From Paeniglutamicibacter sulfureus (GTDB lineage: Bacteria; Actinomycetota; Actinomycetes; Actinomycetales; Micrococcaceae): a DNA stretch of 64,000 nucleotides. The notes below the pieces were generated by a model. The model did not search any database. It saw only the letters and a program-made list of their open reading frames with translations, and was not told the DNA's origin. The stretch is taken from positions 1,674,001-1,738,000 of the forward strand of contig NZ_BAAAWO010000001.1 in assembly GCF_039535115.1 (NCBI RefSeq), read 5' to 3'. How positions within the stretch are numbered: the first letter of the stretch is position 1; every line of letters begins with the position of its first letter. A program made the translations under genes and the position numbers. Below, one piece after another: positions 54,378 to 64,000 of this stretch.

Positions 54378-55250
54378 CTACTTGGAAGCGGCCCAGTCGT
54401 AGAAGCCCTTGCCGGTCTTGCGGCCCAGGTGGCCCTGCTCAACCAGGTCGCGCAGGATCTGCGGCGGGGCAAAGCGGTCGCCCAGGGTCTCGTGCAGGTA
54501 CTCGGCAATGCCCAGGCGCACGTCAAGGCCCACAATGTCGGTGGTCTTCAGCGGGCCGGTGGGGTGCTTGTAACCCAGCACCATGGCGTTGTCGATGTCC
54601 TCGGCGCTGGCCACGCCCTCCTCGACCATGCGCATGGCTTCGAGCGCGATCGCTACACCGAGCCGGGATGAGGCGAAGCCGGGGGCGTCATTGACCACCA
54701 CAGCAGTCTTGCCCAGCCCCTGGACCCAGCCGCGGGCCTTCTCGATGAGCGCCGGGGCACTCTGCTTGGCAATGACGACCTCGATGAGCGTGGAGGCCGG
54801 GACCGGGTTGAAGAAGTGCAGGCCCAGGAAGTTCGCCGGGCGAGCCAGCTCCTGGGCCAGGCCGCTCATGGACAGCGAGGAGGTGTTCGAGGCCAGGATC
54901 GCGTCCTCCGCGAGGTTTTCCTCGACCTTCTTGAGCGAGGAGACCTTCAGGTCCCAGATTTCCGGGACCGCCTCAACCACCAGCTCGCGGTCCGCGAAGG
55001 CCGCGTAGTCAACCGAGACGCTCAGGCGTGCGGTGACCTGCTCATAGGTTTCGTCCAACCCTCCGCGTTCGATGGACTTCGCCGCGGAGCCGGCAACGCG
55101 CTCGTAGGCGCCCTGGGCGGAATCCTCGTCGCGCTCGACGACCACCACGTCGCAGCCTTTGACCAGGAAGGCATGGGCAATGCCCGCGCCCATGCGGCCG
55201 CCGCCGAGGACGCCGACCTTGGCCGGAAGGGTGTTGGGTGTTTCACTCAT
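54378..55250 (-). CDS. paaH: 3-hydroxyacyl-CoA dehydrogenase (PaaH-like)
   Basis: Enzyme of 290 residues oxidising 3-hydroxyadipyl-CoA (if paa) or 3-hydroxybutyryl-CoA with NAD. Rossmann motif GVLGGGRMGAGIAHAF, catalytic His in FLGLHFFNPVP and C-terminal GYKHPTGPLKTTDIVGLDVRL. Last gene of a three-gene operon; its ATG directly follows the hydratase stop. A PaaR-type operator before the first gene supports the paa assignment. Confidence 0.87.
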   Translation of the reverse strand: MSETPNTLPAKVGVLGGGRMGAGIAHAFLVKGCDVVVVERDEDSAQGAYERVAGSAAKSIERGGLDETYEQVTARLSVSVDYAAFADRELVVEAVPEIWDLKVSSLKKVEENLAEDAILASNTSSLSMSGLAQELARPANFLGLHFFNPVPASTLIEVVIAKQSAPALIEKARGWVQGLGKTAVVVNDAPGFASSRLGVAIALEAMRMVEEGVASAEDIDNAMVLGYKHPTGPLKTTDIVGLDVRLGIAEYLHETLGDRFAPPQILRDLVEQGHLGRKTGKGFYDWAASK

Positions 55251-56036
55251 TTACTTTTTCTTCCTGTCCAAGAAGGCTTGCATGCGGTCGAATTTTGCCT
55301 GGGATTCAAAGAGCATCCCCTGGGCAAGGGTGTCGATGACGGGGTGTGCCTCGCGCGGGGTGTGGAACACGGACTTGGTGATGCGCACGGCAAGGGCGTC
55401 CTGGGTGCCGATGCGGTCGGCCAAGGCCGAGGCGGCTGCCATCAAGTCGGGTCCCTCGACCAGCTCGGTGATGAGCCCGACGCGCAGGGCCTCCTCGCCC
55501 TTGAGCACCTTGCCCGCCAACAGGATCTCCTTGGCAACCGGTTCGCCCACAAGTTCCTTCAGGCGCCAGGTGGCACCCGCAGCGGCCATGATGCCGAGCC
55601 CGGTTTCCGGGTTGCCCATGCGCAATTCGGGGGTGCCGATGCGGAAGTCGGCCGCGTAGGCCAGCTCGGCGCCGCCGCCCAGGGCGAAGCCATCGAGGGC
55701 CGCGATGACGGGCATCGGCAGCTTGGCGATCCTGTCGAAAATGCCGGAGTTGATGCCGGCCAGCGCGTCATCCCGGCGGCGCTCGCGCAACTGGGCGATG
55801 TCGGCACCGGAGGCGAAGACGCCCTTGGCCCCGGTTTCCGGGTCCGCGGGGGTGCCGGAGAGCACCATGATCTTCGGCGTGCGCTCCAGGTAGGCGCAGA
55901 CAGCGTGCAGCTCGTCGACCATCAGCTGGTCGATGGCATTCTTGACCTGGGGGCGGTCAAGCTGCACGTTCAGCCGGTCGGCGGACTCGGAGACCTTCAG
56001 GGTCTGGAATGCGGAGGCGTTCAGCGTCTCCCCCAT
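55251..56036 (-). CDS. Enoyl-CoA hydratase/isomerase (PaaF/PaaG-like)
   Basis: Crotonase-fold enzyme of 261 residues. Oxyanion-hole segments ASGADIAQL and GFALGGGAELAYAADFRIGTPELRMGNPETGLGI include the usual catalytic Glu. It could be the hydratase or the isomerase of the pathway; sequence alone does not decide. ATG 56036 is taken, with GTG 56048 overlapping the thiolase stop as alternative. Middle gene of the operon. Confidence 0.85.
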   Translation of the reverse strand: MGETLNASAFQTLKVSESADRLNVQLDRPQVKNAIDQLMVDELHAVCAYLERTPKIMVLSGTPADPETGAKGVFASGADIAQLRERRRDDALAGINSGIFDRIAKLPMPVIAALDGFALGGGAELAYAADFRIGTPELRMGNPETGLGIMAAAGATWRLKELVGEPVAKEILLAGKVLKGEEALRVGLITELVEGPDLMAAASALADRIGTQDALAVRITKSVFHTPREAHPVIDTLAQGMLFESQAKFDRMQAFLDRKKK

Positions 56037-56040
56037 CCCC

Positions 56041-57264
56041 CTAGACACCCTCGATGAGCAGGGCCGCGCCCTGGCCGACGCCCACGCACATGGTCGCCAG
56101 GCCCAGCTTGGATCCGCCGGCCTTCGCCTCGCGTTCCAGGCGTCCGAGCAGGGTGATGACGATGCGTGATCCCGAGGAGCCCAGCGGGTGGCCCAGGGCG
56201 ATGGCGCCGCCGTCCCGGTTCACGATCTCCGGGTCGATGCCGAGCTCGCGCATGGAAGCCAGCGACTGCGAGGCGAAGGCCTCGTTGAGTTCCACGGCGG
56301 CCAGGTCATCGACCGAGTAACCGGAACGTTCCAGGACCTTGCGGCTGGCCGGAACCGGGCCCATGCCCATGATTTCCGGGGCCAGGCCGGCGGAAGCGCC
56401 GTCGATGATGCGGGCGCGCGGGGTCAGCCCGTATTTCTTGATGGCCGCTTCGGAGGCCACGATGATCGCCGAGGCACCGTCGTTGAGCGTGGAGGCGTTG
56501 CCCGCGGTGACCACGGTGCCGCCCTTGACGACCGGACGCAGCTTGGAGAGCACCTCGAAGGAGGTGCCGGGGCGCGGTCCCTCGTCGGTGTCGACGATGG
56601 TTTCGCCCTTGCGGGACTTGACGGTGACCGGGACGATTTCGTCCTTGAAGCGTCCGGCCTCGATGGCGGCGATGGCGCGTTCGTGCGAGCGCACGGCGAA
56701 GGCGTCGCAGTCCTCGCGGGAGGTGTTGTAAACACGGGCGACTTCCTCGGCCGTTTCCGGCATGGAGAAGGTGGCCTTGCCCTCGCGGGAAAGCTCACCG
56801 GAGAGGAATTCGGGGTTCGGGAAACGCCAGCCGATCGAGGTGTCGAAGGTGGCTCCCGGCTTGGCGAAGGCCTTGTCCGGCTTTTCCATCACCCACGGGG
56901 CGCGCGACATGGACTCCACGCCACCGGCGACGACGATGTCGGCGGCACCTGCCTTGATCATGTGGCTGGCCATGGTGATGGCGCTCATGCCCGAGGCGCA
57001 GAGGCGGTTGACGGTGATGCCCGGAACGCTGTCCTCGAAGCCTGCAAGCAGCCAGGCCATGCGTGCGACGTTGCGGTTTTCCTCGCCGGCGCCATTGGCG
57101 TTGCCGAAGATGACCTCGTCGACGTCTGCCGGGTCGATTCCGGCTCGCTCCACGGCGGCACGGATGGCCAGCGCGGCCAAGTCGTCCGGGCGCACGCTGC
57201 TCAATGCCCCGCCATAACGTCCTACCGGGGTGCGGGCTCCGCCCACCAAGAAAGCCTCGGTCAT
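56041..57264 (-). CDS. paaJ: Acetyl-CoA acyltransferase (thiolase), PaaJ/PcaF-like
   Basis: Thiolase of 407 residues that cleaves 3-oxoadipyl-CoA to succinyl-CoA and acetyl-CoA if in the paa pathway. Nucleophile Cys in [11 protein letters not shown], His in [16 protein letters not shown] and Cys in [13 protein letters not shown] are present. AAAGGAG lies 6 bases before ATG 57264. A PaaR-type dyad 121 bp upstream makes it the likely head of a paa beta-oxidation operon. Confidence 0.85.
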   Translation of the reverse strand: MTEAFLVGGARTPVGRYGGALSSVRPDDLAALAIRAAVERAGIDPADVDEVIFGNANGAGEENRNVARMAWLLAGFEDSVPGITVNRLCASGMSAITMASHMIKAGAADIVVAGGVESMSRAPWVMEKPDKAFAKPGATFDTSIGWRFPNPEFLSGELSREGKATFSMPETAEEVARVYNTSREDCDAFAVRSHERAIAAIEAGRFKDEIVPVTVKSRKGETIVDTDEGPRPGTSFEVLSKLRPVVKGGTVVTAGNASTLNDGASAIIVASEAAIKKYGLTPRARIIDGASAGLAPEIMGMGPVPASRKVLERSGYSVDDLAAVELNEAFASQSLASMRELGIDPEIVNRDGGAIALGHPLGSSGSRIVITLLGRLEREAKAGGSKLGLATMCVGVGQGAALLIEGV

Positions 57265-57384
57265 AACAACTCCTTTGTCATGGGGCACACGCCTGGATGG
57301 TTCCCACCGGAAACCCGGCGGGAAAGACCTGCAATGCTCCGTGGTTTGGCTTCGGCGACCGGCTCCGGGCGGAGCGCGGAAGAA

Positions 57385-57406
57385 TTACCGACCATTCGTT
57401 CACTAA
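57385..57406. promoter_or_regulatory. Putative PaaR operator upstream of thiolase operon
   Basis: Half-sites TTACCGACCAT and TCGTTCACTAA match the dyad at 13704 closely. It lies between the thiolase and the divergent MFS gene. Confidence 0.65.
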
Positions 57407-57610
57407 TACAATCCCATCATGCCATAAGCGCGGTCAACCTCATGGTCGGCAAACTCTCCGGTTTGACCGACCCCAATCACTGCCGTATCGTCTTCCACTT
57501 GACCGACTCCGGACCCTGTCCGGATCGTGGACCGTCACCGTCCAAGGCCGTCAACATGGATTTGGACGGGCATCCGGTCGACGGAAAGCTGAATAGCAAA
57601 CGGAGCAGTA

Positions 57611-59071
57611 ATGCAGCCGGAAAACAGCCAACCCAACCAACTAAACAACCCCGCACCGGTGGCATCCCAGACCACCGACCCCGTGGATTTTGGCGAAGAC
57701 ATCGGCCCGGATCTATCCACCACCGCCGGCCGCAGCGAAATCCGCAAGGCAACTGCCGCCTCGGCCATGGGCAACCTCACCGAATGGTTTGATTACGGCG
57801 TCTACGCCGTGGCAGTCACCTACATTACGTTCCACTTTTTCCCCACCGAGGGCGGAACCCTCATGGCGTTGGGCACCTTCGCACTCTCCTTCCTGGTCAG
57901 GCCGCTCGGCGGCCTGGTCTGGGGACCGCTGGGCGACAAGTTGGGCCGCAAGCACATCTTGGCCCTCACCATCCTGATGATGTCCCTGGCTACATTCTTC
58001 ATCGGCATCCTGCCGACCTTTGAGCAGGTCGGCGTCTTGGCACCGGTCCTGCTGGTGCTCCTGCGGATGATCCAGGGCTTCTCCACCGGCGGCGAGTACG
58101 GCGGCGCCGCAACGTTCATGGCCGAATACTCCCCCGACAAGAAGCGCGGCTTCTTTGGATCGTTCCTGGAGTTCGGGACCCTCGGCGGCTTCGCCCTGGG
58201 CACGGCCGTGATGCTGGGCTTCCAGGTCGCGCTGAGCGACGAGGCAATGATGGACTGGGGCTGGCGCGTGCCGTTCATGATGGCCCTGCCCATGGGCTTG
58301 ATTGGCCTCCACCTGCGAAACAAGCTGGAAGACACCCCGGTCTTCCAGGAACTCGAGGAGCGGGGCGAGGTCCAGGAATCGAGCTCGCTGCGCACGCTTA
58401 TCCGCGGCTACTGGCGCCCGATGCTCATCATGAGCGGCCTGGTGATCGCCCTGAACGTCGTGAACTACACGTTGCTGAGCTACATGCCGACCTATCTCGA
58501 GGGCCAGCTGGGCCTGGATCCGAAGGCGTCCCTGATGGTGATCCTGGTCGGCGAGGTCGCGATGATGGCCGTCATCCCCTTTGCCGGATCACTTTCGGAC
58601 AGGGTGGGAAGAAAACCCCTGTGGTTCGCGTCGCTGATCGGCCTCTTCGTGCTGGCCCTGCCGCTGTTCTGGCTGATGGGCAAGAGTTTCCCGCTCGCGA
58701 TCCTCGGGTTCGCCATCCTGGGTCTGCTCTACATCCCGCAGCTAGCCACGATCACGGCCACCTTCCCGGCCATGTTCCCGTCCCACGTCAGGTTTGCCGG
58801 TTTTGCGGTGACCTACAACGTGGCGACAGCGATCTTCGGCGGTACCGCGGCCATGGTCAACGAGGCCGTCATCAACGAGACCGATTTCCTGTTGTTCCCG
58901 GCCGTCTACATGATGGCAGCCTGCGCCATCGGCCTGGTGGCCACACGGTACCTGCCCGAGACCGCCGGGGCGTCGTTGCGCGGAACCGAGATTCCGGACG
59001 CCCACGAGACCGGCATCCTGGCCGACACCGACCCGGAAACGGACGCCGAGGTTCTCGTACCCCGATCCTAA
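57611..59071 (+). CDS. MFS transporter, metabolite:H+ symporter (MHS/ProP-like)
   Basis: Twelve-helix transporter of 486 residues. SAMGNLTEWFDYGVYAVAVTYIT and GPLGDKLGRKHILALTILMMS are hallmarks of the MHS branch, whose members carry proline betaine, 2-oxoglutarate, citrate or shikimate. Divergent from the thiolase operon across the PaaR-type site, so phenylacetate or an aromatic acid is conceivable but unproven. Confidence 0.87.
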   Translation: MQPENSQPNQLNNPAPVASQTTDPVDFGEDIGPDLSTTAGRSEIRKATAASAMGNLTEWFDYGVYAVAVTYITFHFFPTEGGTLMALGTFALSFLVRPLGGLVWGPLGDKLGRKHILALTILMMSLATFFIGILPTFEQVGVLAPVLLVLLRMIQGFSTGGEYGGAATFMAEYSPDKKRGFFGSFLEFGTLGGFALGTAVMLGFQVALSDEAMMDWGWRVPFMMALPMGLIGLHLRNKLEDTPVFQELEERGEVQESSSLRTLIRGYWRPMLIMSGLVIALNVVNYTLLSYMPTYLEGQLGLDPKASLMVILVGEVAMMAVIPFAGSLSDRVGRKPLWFASLIGLFVLALPLFWLMGKSFPLAILGFAILGLLYIPQLATITATFPAMFPSHVRFAGFAVTYNVATAIFGGTAAMVNEAVINETDFLLFPAVYMMAACAIGLVATRYLPETAGASLRGTEIPDAHETGILADTDPETDAEVLVPRS

Positions 59072-59133
59072 AACGGCCCGAGAGCAGCCCCGCATGAGGC
59101 GACGGCCTGCATGAAGCGACGGCCTGCAAACGA

Positions 59134-59182
59134 CGGTGGGTGGGTGGTTCCCAAGGAAATCTTGGGAACCACCCACCCACCG
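59134..59182. terminator. Very strong terminator between convergent transporters
   Basis: A 22-bp perfect stem beginning CGGTGGGTGGGTGG on the left, with a 5-base loop GAAAT, followed by TTTTGTCGTTT on the plus strand. Confidence 0.92.
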
Positions 59183-59217
59183 TTTTGTCGTTTGCAACGC
59201 CCGACCGGAATGAAGCC

Positions 59218-60669
59218 CTAGGAGTAGAGCTCGCTCTTGGCGGTGTTGTGCTTGGCCTTCTGCCAGCCGATCCAGAAGCCGACTGCAATCAGCGGGATGC
59301 AGGCAATGGTGTACAGGCCGAGCGGGAAGACTTCGCCGTCCGGTCCGGTGAGCGTGTCAAAGCCGATCAGCACCGTGATGATTGCCAGGGCGATCAGGCC
59401 CGCCCAGCTGGTGTAGGGCGCCCCCGGCATCGGCAGGGAAGAGACCTTGCCGCGCTTCTTGCGCAGCATCAGCTGGCAGGCGAAGATCGAGCCCCAGGTG
59501 AACAGGACACCGATCGATGCGGTGTTCAGGGCCAGGTCGAAGGCGTAGGTTCCGCCAAGCCAGACGTTGAGGATGATGCCCACGAAGTACACGCCGCCGA
59601 TGGCCAGGATGCCGGCATAGGGGACGTAGCGCTTGTTCATCTTGGTCAACCACTGCGGGGCGTGGCCGTTGTTCGCCATCGCTCGGAAGACGCGGCCGAT
59701 GGAGTACAGCCCCGAGTTGCAGGAGCTCAGCGCCGCGGTGATGACCACGAAGTTCATGACGCCGCCGATCCAGCCCCAGCCCAACTGGTCAAAGACGGTG
59801 ACGAACGGGCTTTCCCCGGCCTTGTACTGGTTCCACGGCACGATCATGGCCAGCAGCGTCACCGAGCCGACGTAGAAGACGACGATGCGCACCACGACGG
59901 CGCGGATGGCTGCGGGGACTTCCCTGGCAGGGTCTTCCATCTCGCCAGCGGTGATGCCGACCAGTTCGATGGCGTTGTAGGCGAAGATGACGGCGTTGAG
60001 GACCAGGATGGTGATCATGAATCCGCGCGGGAACATGCCGCCCTCGCCGGCGAACAAGTTGGAGACCGAGGCGTGCCCGACCCCCACCTGCGCGTTGGTC
60101 ACCACGAGGTAGGTGCCGATGCACAGGAAGAGCACGATGGCAGCGACCTTCAGGAACGATGCCCAGAACTCGAACTCGGCAAACGCCTTGGCGCTGAAGA
60201 GGTTCACGGCGATCAACAGGCCCAGCGCGCACAGCGCTGCGGCCTCCACCGGGACGCCCGGGAAGAAGTAGGTGAAGTACAGCCCGATGGCGATGAGCTC
60301 GGCAATGCCCGTCATGGCCCAGTTCAGCATGTACATCCAGCCCGAAAGGAAGGCTCCCTTGGCCCCGAAAAGCTCACCGGCATAGGAAACGAAGGACCCC
60401 GAGGACTGGCGGTACATGATGAGTTCGCCCAGCGCACGCATCAGGAAGTAGGCAATCACACCGGCAATGGCGTAGGAGAAGATCAAGGCGGGCCCGGTCG
60501 TGGCCAAACGGCCACCTGCCCCCATGAACAGGCCCACGCCGATGGCGCCACCCATGGCGATCATCTGGACGTGCCTGCGGGTGAGGGTCTTCTTGTAGCC
60601 CTCGGCCGTCACGTCGGCGTCTCTGGTGGAGGTATCGGGCTGGTGTTCTCGGACGTTGTGGGGTTCCAC
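59218..60669 (-). CDS. Amino-acid permease, APC family (GabP/AnsP-type)
   Basis: Transporter of 483 residues with twelve hydrophobic spans. The N-terminal LTRRHVQMIAMGGAIGVGLFMGAGGRLATTGPA and the LVGITAGEMEDPAREVPAAIR segment are characteristic of the AAT branch that includes gamma-aminobutyrate, asparagine and aromatic permeases. Start is GTG 60669 with AAGGAG 7 bases upstream. Substrate not determined. Confidence 0.87.
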   Translation of the reverse strand: MEPHNVREHQPDTSTRDADVTAEGYKKTLTRRHVQMIAMGGAIGVGLFMGAGGRLATTGPALIFSYAIAGVIAYFLMRALGELIMYRQSSGSFVSYAGELFGAKGAFLSGWMYMLNWAMTGIAELIAIGLYFTYFFPGVPVEAAALCALGLLIAVNLFSAKAFAEFEFWASFLKVAAIVLFLCIGTYLVVTNAQVGVGHASVSNLFAGEGGMFPRGFMITILVLNAVIFAYNAIELVGITAGEMEDPAREVPAAIRAVVVRIVVFYVGSVTLLAMIVPWNQYKAGESPFVTVFDQLGWGWIGGVMNFVVITAALSSCNSGLYSIGRVFRAMANNGHAPQWLTKMNKRYVPYAGILAIGGVYFVGIILNVWLGGTYAFDLALNTASIGVLFTWGSIFACQLMLRKKRGKVSSLPMPGAPYTSWAGLIALAIITVLIGFDTLTGPDGEVFPLGLYTIACIPLIAVGFWIGWQKAKHNTAKSELYS

Positions 60670-61038
60670 CGCGTAGCTCCTTTGGCGACTCAATCTACCC
60701 GCATCGATGCAACGGGGAAGGCACCAGGCCAGGCCCTTTTCAGGGGTGCCCGCTCACACATTTAGTGGAGGTGCAAACGGCAAACCTACCGCACTTTGCC
60801 ATCCAACATGAAGTTGGGCAACCAGCCAAAACGCCGCTCAACTATGATCCGAGACACCATGCGTTTTGCAATCACCCTAGTGAGGTGAATATTTGACGTG
60901 GATCACAAGCCCAGGCAAAGAGCAATTATTAATTGTTCAACAGTTGCGCCAGAACTGAAGGCCATGGGTTTCCGCCGATCCACAAAGCCGGGGGCCCGAG
61001 CCGCTTTCGCCCCCGCGGCTACCGAACCTATAGCATTC
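60670..61038. other. Intergenic region between divergent permease and menB
   Basis: 369 bp. It holds an AT-rich perfect palindrome CAATTA-T-TAATTG at 60923-60935, unusual in this GC-rich DNA and about 105 bp before menB; it may be an operator. No further gene is seen. Confidence 0.5.
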
Positions 61039-62010
61039 ATGGTTGTGAGCACCCTTGATTCCACCGAACAATTGCCAGCCAAGGTTTCCGACATTTTCGA
61101 CCCCATGCAGTGGCGCGTGGTCGAGGGTTTCGACCTCGAGGACATGACCTACCACCGCCAGGTCGAGCGTGATTCCGCCGGCACGGTCGTGCGCGACCTG
61201 CCGACCGTGCGCATCGCCTTCAACCGCCCGGAGGTCCGCAACGCGTTCCGCCCCGGCACCGTGGACGAGCTGTACCGCATCATGGACCACGCCCGCATGA
61301 GCTCGGACGTGGCAACCGTGCTGCTGACCGGCAACGGCCCCTCCCCCAAGGACGGCGGGCATTCCTTCTGCTCCGGCGGGGACCAGCGCATCCGCGGCCG
61401 CGACGGCTACCGCTACGCCGAGGGAGAGACCGCCGACTCGATCGACCCCGCCCGCGCCGGACGCCTGCACATCCTTGAGGTCCAGCGCCTGATGCGCACC
61501 ATGCCCAAGGTCGTCATTGCAGTGGTCAACGGCTGGGCCGCCGGCGGCGGGCACTCGCTGCACGTGGTCTCGGACCTCACCATCGCCTCCCGCGAGCACG
61601 GCAAGTTCAAGCAGACCGACGCCACCGTCGGCTCCTTCGACGCAGGCTACGGTTCGGCGCTCCTGGCCCGCCAGGTCGGGCAAAAGAACGCCCGCTCGAT
61701 CTTCTTCCTGGCCCGCGAGCACTCCGCAGAGGACATGGTCTCCATGGGCGCGGTCAACGAGGCCGTGGACCACGCGCGCCTCGAGGAAGTCGCCCTGGAA
61801 TATGCAGCGGACATCGCCAAGCAATCCCCCCAGGCCATCCGCATGCTCAAGTTCGCGTTCAACCTGGCCGATGACGGGCTGGCCGGGCAGCAGGTCTTCG
61901 CCGGCGAAGCCACCCGCATGGCCTACATGACCGACGAGGCCGTGGAGGGCCGCGACGCCTTCCTCCAAAAACGCGACCCCGACTGGTCAGCCCACCCGTA
62001 CTACTTCTAG
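61039..62010 (+). CDS. menB: 1,4-dihydroxy-2-naphthoyl-CoA synthase MenB
   Basis: Crotonase-fold enzyme of 323 residues that closes the naphthoquinone ring in menaquinone synthesis. FNRPEVRNAFRPGTVDELYRIMDHAR, SFCSGGDQRIRGRDGYRY, VNGWAAGGGHSLHVVSDLTIAS and the C-terminal FLQKRDPDWSAHPYYF are diagnostic for MenB. ATG 61039 is taken; the open frame extends to 60898 without MenB similarity. menE follows 20 bp later. Confidence 0.93.
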   Translation: MVVSTLDSTEQLPAKVSDIFDPMQWRVVEGFDLEDMTYHRQVERDSAGTVVRDLPTVRIAFNRPEVRNAFRPGTVDELYRIMDHARMSSDVATVLLTGNGPSPKDGGHSFCSGGDQRIRGRDGYRYAEGETADSIDPARAGRLHILEVQRLMRTMPKVVIAVVNGWAAGGGHSLHVVSDLTIASREHGKFKQTDATVGSFDAGYGSALLARQVGQKNARSIFFLAREHSAEDMVSMGAVNEAVDHARLEEVALEYAADIAKQSPQAIRMLKFAFNLADDGLAGQQVFAGEATRMAYMTDEAVEGRDAFLQKRDPDWSAHPYYF

Positions 62011-62030
62011 GCCCAAGGAACCCCGGCACC

Positions 62031-63157
62031 ATGAATCCAGATTCCGCGCTCGTTGCCCTTTCAGCATCCCTGAACGAGGAAGGGCCGGCCGTGGAGATCC
62101 TCCCGGGCACCACGAACAACGAGTACGTCGTGAACCCGGTGGCCGGGGCGGAGCTGGAGGGACTCGAGGGAATCGCGGCGGTGGTGCGCACCTCGGGGTC
62201 CACGGGGACCCCGAAGCGCACCGCGCTGTCGATCGATGCACTGGCCTCCTCTTCGATGGCCACGGCCGAATACCTCGGATTCGAGGGCCAGTGGCTGCTC
62301 CCGTTGCCGATCCACTTCGTGGCAGGCCTGGCCGTGTTGACCCGCAGCCTGTATGCCGGAACCCGACCGTGGGCGATGGACCTGGAGCAGAGCTTTACCG
62401 CCGGGGCTTCAATGAGGCCGCCTCGGCCCTGACCGACCGCAAACGCCTGGTCTCCCTGGTCCCCACCCAGCTGCAGCGACTGTTGGAAGATCCGGACGCG
62501 GAGACCATTTCCACGCTGCAACGCTTCGACGCCATCCTGCTGGGCGGGGCACGTGCCCCGCGCGCGGTCCTGAAGGAGGCAGCAAGGCATTCGCTCAAGC
62601 TGCACCTCACCTACGGTTCCAGCGAGACCGCCGGTGGCTGCGTCTACGATGCCCGGGCCCTGCCTGGAGTGCAGGTCAAGGTCGTCGACGGACGGATCAT
62701 GCTGGGCGGGCCAACCATCGCCTCCGGCTACCTCGGGGACGCCGGCCTGACCGCCAGGCACTTCAGCGTAGACGGGTCGGGGGTGCGCTGGTACGCGACC
62801 GACGATCTGGGAAGCTACGCCGACGGCATGCTTTCGGTGTCCGGGAGGGCCGACGACGTCATCATCACCGGCGGTGTCAAGGTTTCGGCGGCCCAGGTCC
62901 AGCGCGTCCTCGAGGCCCTGCCCGGTGTCTCGGAGGCGGCGGTGGTTCCCGTGCCGGATGCGCAATGGGGCCAGCAGATCGCCGCCGCCTATGTGGGAAG
63001 CGCCGCCCCCGAGGCCCTGTCAGCGGCCGTGCGCGCATCGCTCGGTGCCGCCGCGGTGCCGCGCCGCCTGCAGGCGCTCGAGGCGCTGCCGCTGCTGCCC
63101 AATGGCAAGGTCGACAGGATGTCGCTCGCCGCCTGGCTGGCTGAAACACCACGCTGA
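62031..63157 (+). pseudogene. menE: o-Succinylbenzoate-CoA ligase MenE, interrupted by a frameshift
   Basis: AMP-binding enzyme that activates o-succinylbenzoate. The first part (62031 to about 62402) has the P-loop TSGSTGTPKRTALS and HFVAGLAVLTRSLY; the second continues in another frame with RLVSLVPTQLQRLL, LTYGSSETAGGCVYD, YATDDLG, GRADDVIITGGVKV and PLLPNGKVDR. The two join at a GGGG run at 62403-62406; one more G would restore a protein of about 375 residues. Since menB is intact and the product is needed for respiration in such bacteria, a sequencing error is as likely as a real mutation. Confidence 0.85.
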
Positions 63158-63316
63158 CCTGCCGGCCGCGGATCCTGGCAGCGCGCCGAACCGTCGATAC
63201 GCGCCGGGCTTGGCCTGACGCGGGTGATCCTGACGTATGGTGGGCATTATCACTGGCCAGCTTCGCTTTTGCTGCCCAGGCCAACTGTCGGATCAGCACA
63301 AAGAGGTGTTATTTCA

Positions 63317-64000
63317 TGAGCAAAACAGCCGCACCGCAAGGTGGAACAGCTATTTCCCGGGCCATGCGGCCCGTCAACAACCTTGTCGAACGATTCATCC
63401 CCTCGGCCCTGGTCTTCGCCATTGCCCTCACCTTCATCGTGGCGCTGCTGGCGGTGGTCGTCACCCGTTCCAGCCCGCTGCTCATCGTCCAAAGCTGGGG
63501 CGACGGGCTGGCGGGCCTGTTGGCCTTCATCACCCAGATGGCCCTGGTGCTGATGCTGGGATTCATCCTCGCCAACACCCGGCCGGTGCGAAGGCTCCTG
63601 CGCTTTCTGGGACGCGTCCCGCAGACCGCCCTGGCCGGCTACGTGTTTGTCTTCCTGGTGGCCGCCGTGGCTTCGCTGATCACCTGGGGGCTGGGCCTGG
63701 TGGTCGGCGGGCTACTGGCCCGGGAGGTCGCTGCCCAGGGCCGCGAACGCGGCATCGCCTTCCATTTCCCGATGCTGGTTGCCTCCGGGTTTGCCGGTTT
63801 TGTCGTCTGGCACATGGGCTATTCGGGTTCCGGTCCGCTGACCGCGGCGACGCCCGACTCGTTCATCGCCAAGCAGCTCGGCGGCCCGCTGTCGATTTCC
63901 GAGACCACTTTCTCCTCCTGGAACATGATCGCCGCCGTTGCCGCCATCGTCATGGTTGCCCTGTCCCTGTACCTGGTGGCCCCGCGCGGGAACGACAAGA
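63317..64000 (+). CDS. Short-chain fatty-acid transporter (AtoE/TIGR00366 family), 3'-truncated by window edge
   Basis: The first 228 residues of a membrane transporter. NNLVERFIPSALVFAIALTFIVALLA, SWGDGLAGLLAFITQMALVLMLGFILANT and FPMLVASGFAGFVVWHMGYSGSGPLTAAT match the AtoE family, which carries acetoacetate or short-chain fatty acids. AGAGG lies 9 bases before the ATG. The gene runs off the window. Confidence 0.85.

Overview
The window is high-GC actinobacterial DNA. Its gene content suggests an Arthrobacter-like member of the Micrococcaceae: an iron-box-controlled desferrioxamine-type siderophore operon, a scattered phenylacetate (paa) catabolon with a TetR regulator, menaquinone genes, and an amino-acid importer with binding protein and permease fused. 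The genus is an inference; no rRNA or tRNA gene was seen.

Layout. 1-2.5 kb: methionine importer metN(partial)-metI-metQ. 2.5-13.5 kb: DoxX protein, polysaccharide deacetylase lipoprotein, polar amino-acid ABC importer, serine beta-lactamase-like hydrolase, PhoD-type phosphatase, oligopeptidase B, a GNAT-GrpB fusion and a small membrane protein. 13.7-16.3 kb: paaI-paaK-paaR. 16.4-20.6 kb: PnuC-like permease, acetyltransferase, TPP-dependent enzyme, SGNH hydrolase. 20.66-about 30.9 kb: an IS-bounded, lower-GC insert. It starts with a 1,379-bp IS, then a 5'-truncated IS256-family element, then a perfect 1,012-bp inverted duplication around a doubly broken surface-protein gene, then a cargo of small genes (alkyltransferase-like protein, LysR-type sensor domain, VIT-family protein, winged-helix regulator with membrane partner, RibD/DHFR-like reductase). 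31.1-36.2 kb: poly-Asp protein plus two-component system, ASCH protein, secreted repeat protein, kinase. 36.5-39.2 kb: paaZ and a divergent thioesterase. 39.2-46 kb: secreted protein, RIO kinase, membrane protein, ABC-F ATPase, second identical IS copy, NAD-dependent epimerase. 46.5-51.8 kb: siderophore operon. 51.9-54.2 kb: lipoprotein, acetyltransferase, tyrosine phosphatase, monooxygenase. 54.4-57.3 kb: beta-oxidation operon (thiolase, enoyl-CoA hydratase, 3-hydroxyacyl-CoA dehydrogenase). 57.6-64 kb: MFS transporter, amino-acid permease, menB, frameshifted menE, and the start of a short-chain fatty-acid transporter.

How it fits together. Four 22-bp dyads of one type lie upstream of paaI, paaR, paaZ/thioesterase and the thiolase operon, so these separated loci look like one PaaR regulon for the activation, ring-cleavage and beta-oxidation steps; the paaABCDE epoxidase genes are not in the window. 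The siderophore operon has translationally coupled genes, with the last two classical enzymes fused, behind one DtxR/IdeR-type iron box. The two identical IS copies lie in direct orientation about 23 kb apart. The right copy has a clean 5-bp target duplication and the left one does not, which points to past recombination at the left copy.

The most unusual features are the inverted duplication with its broken adhesin, a probably leaderless and self-operated regulator operon inside the insert, and shared TTCTCAT motifs that may link the two-component system to the secreted repeat protein.
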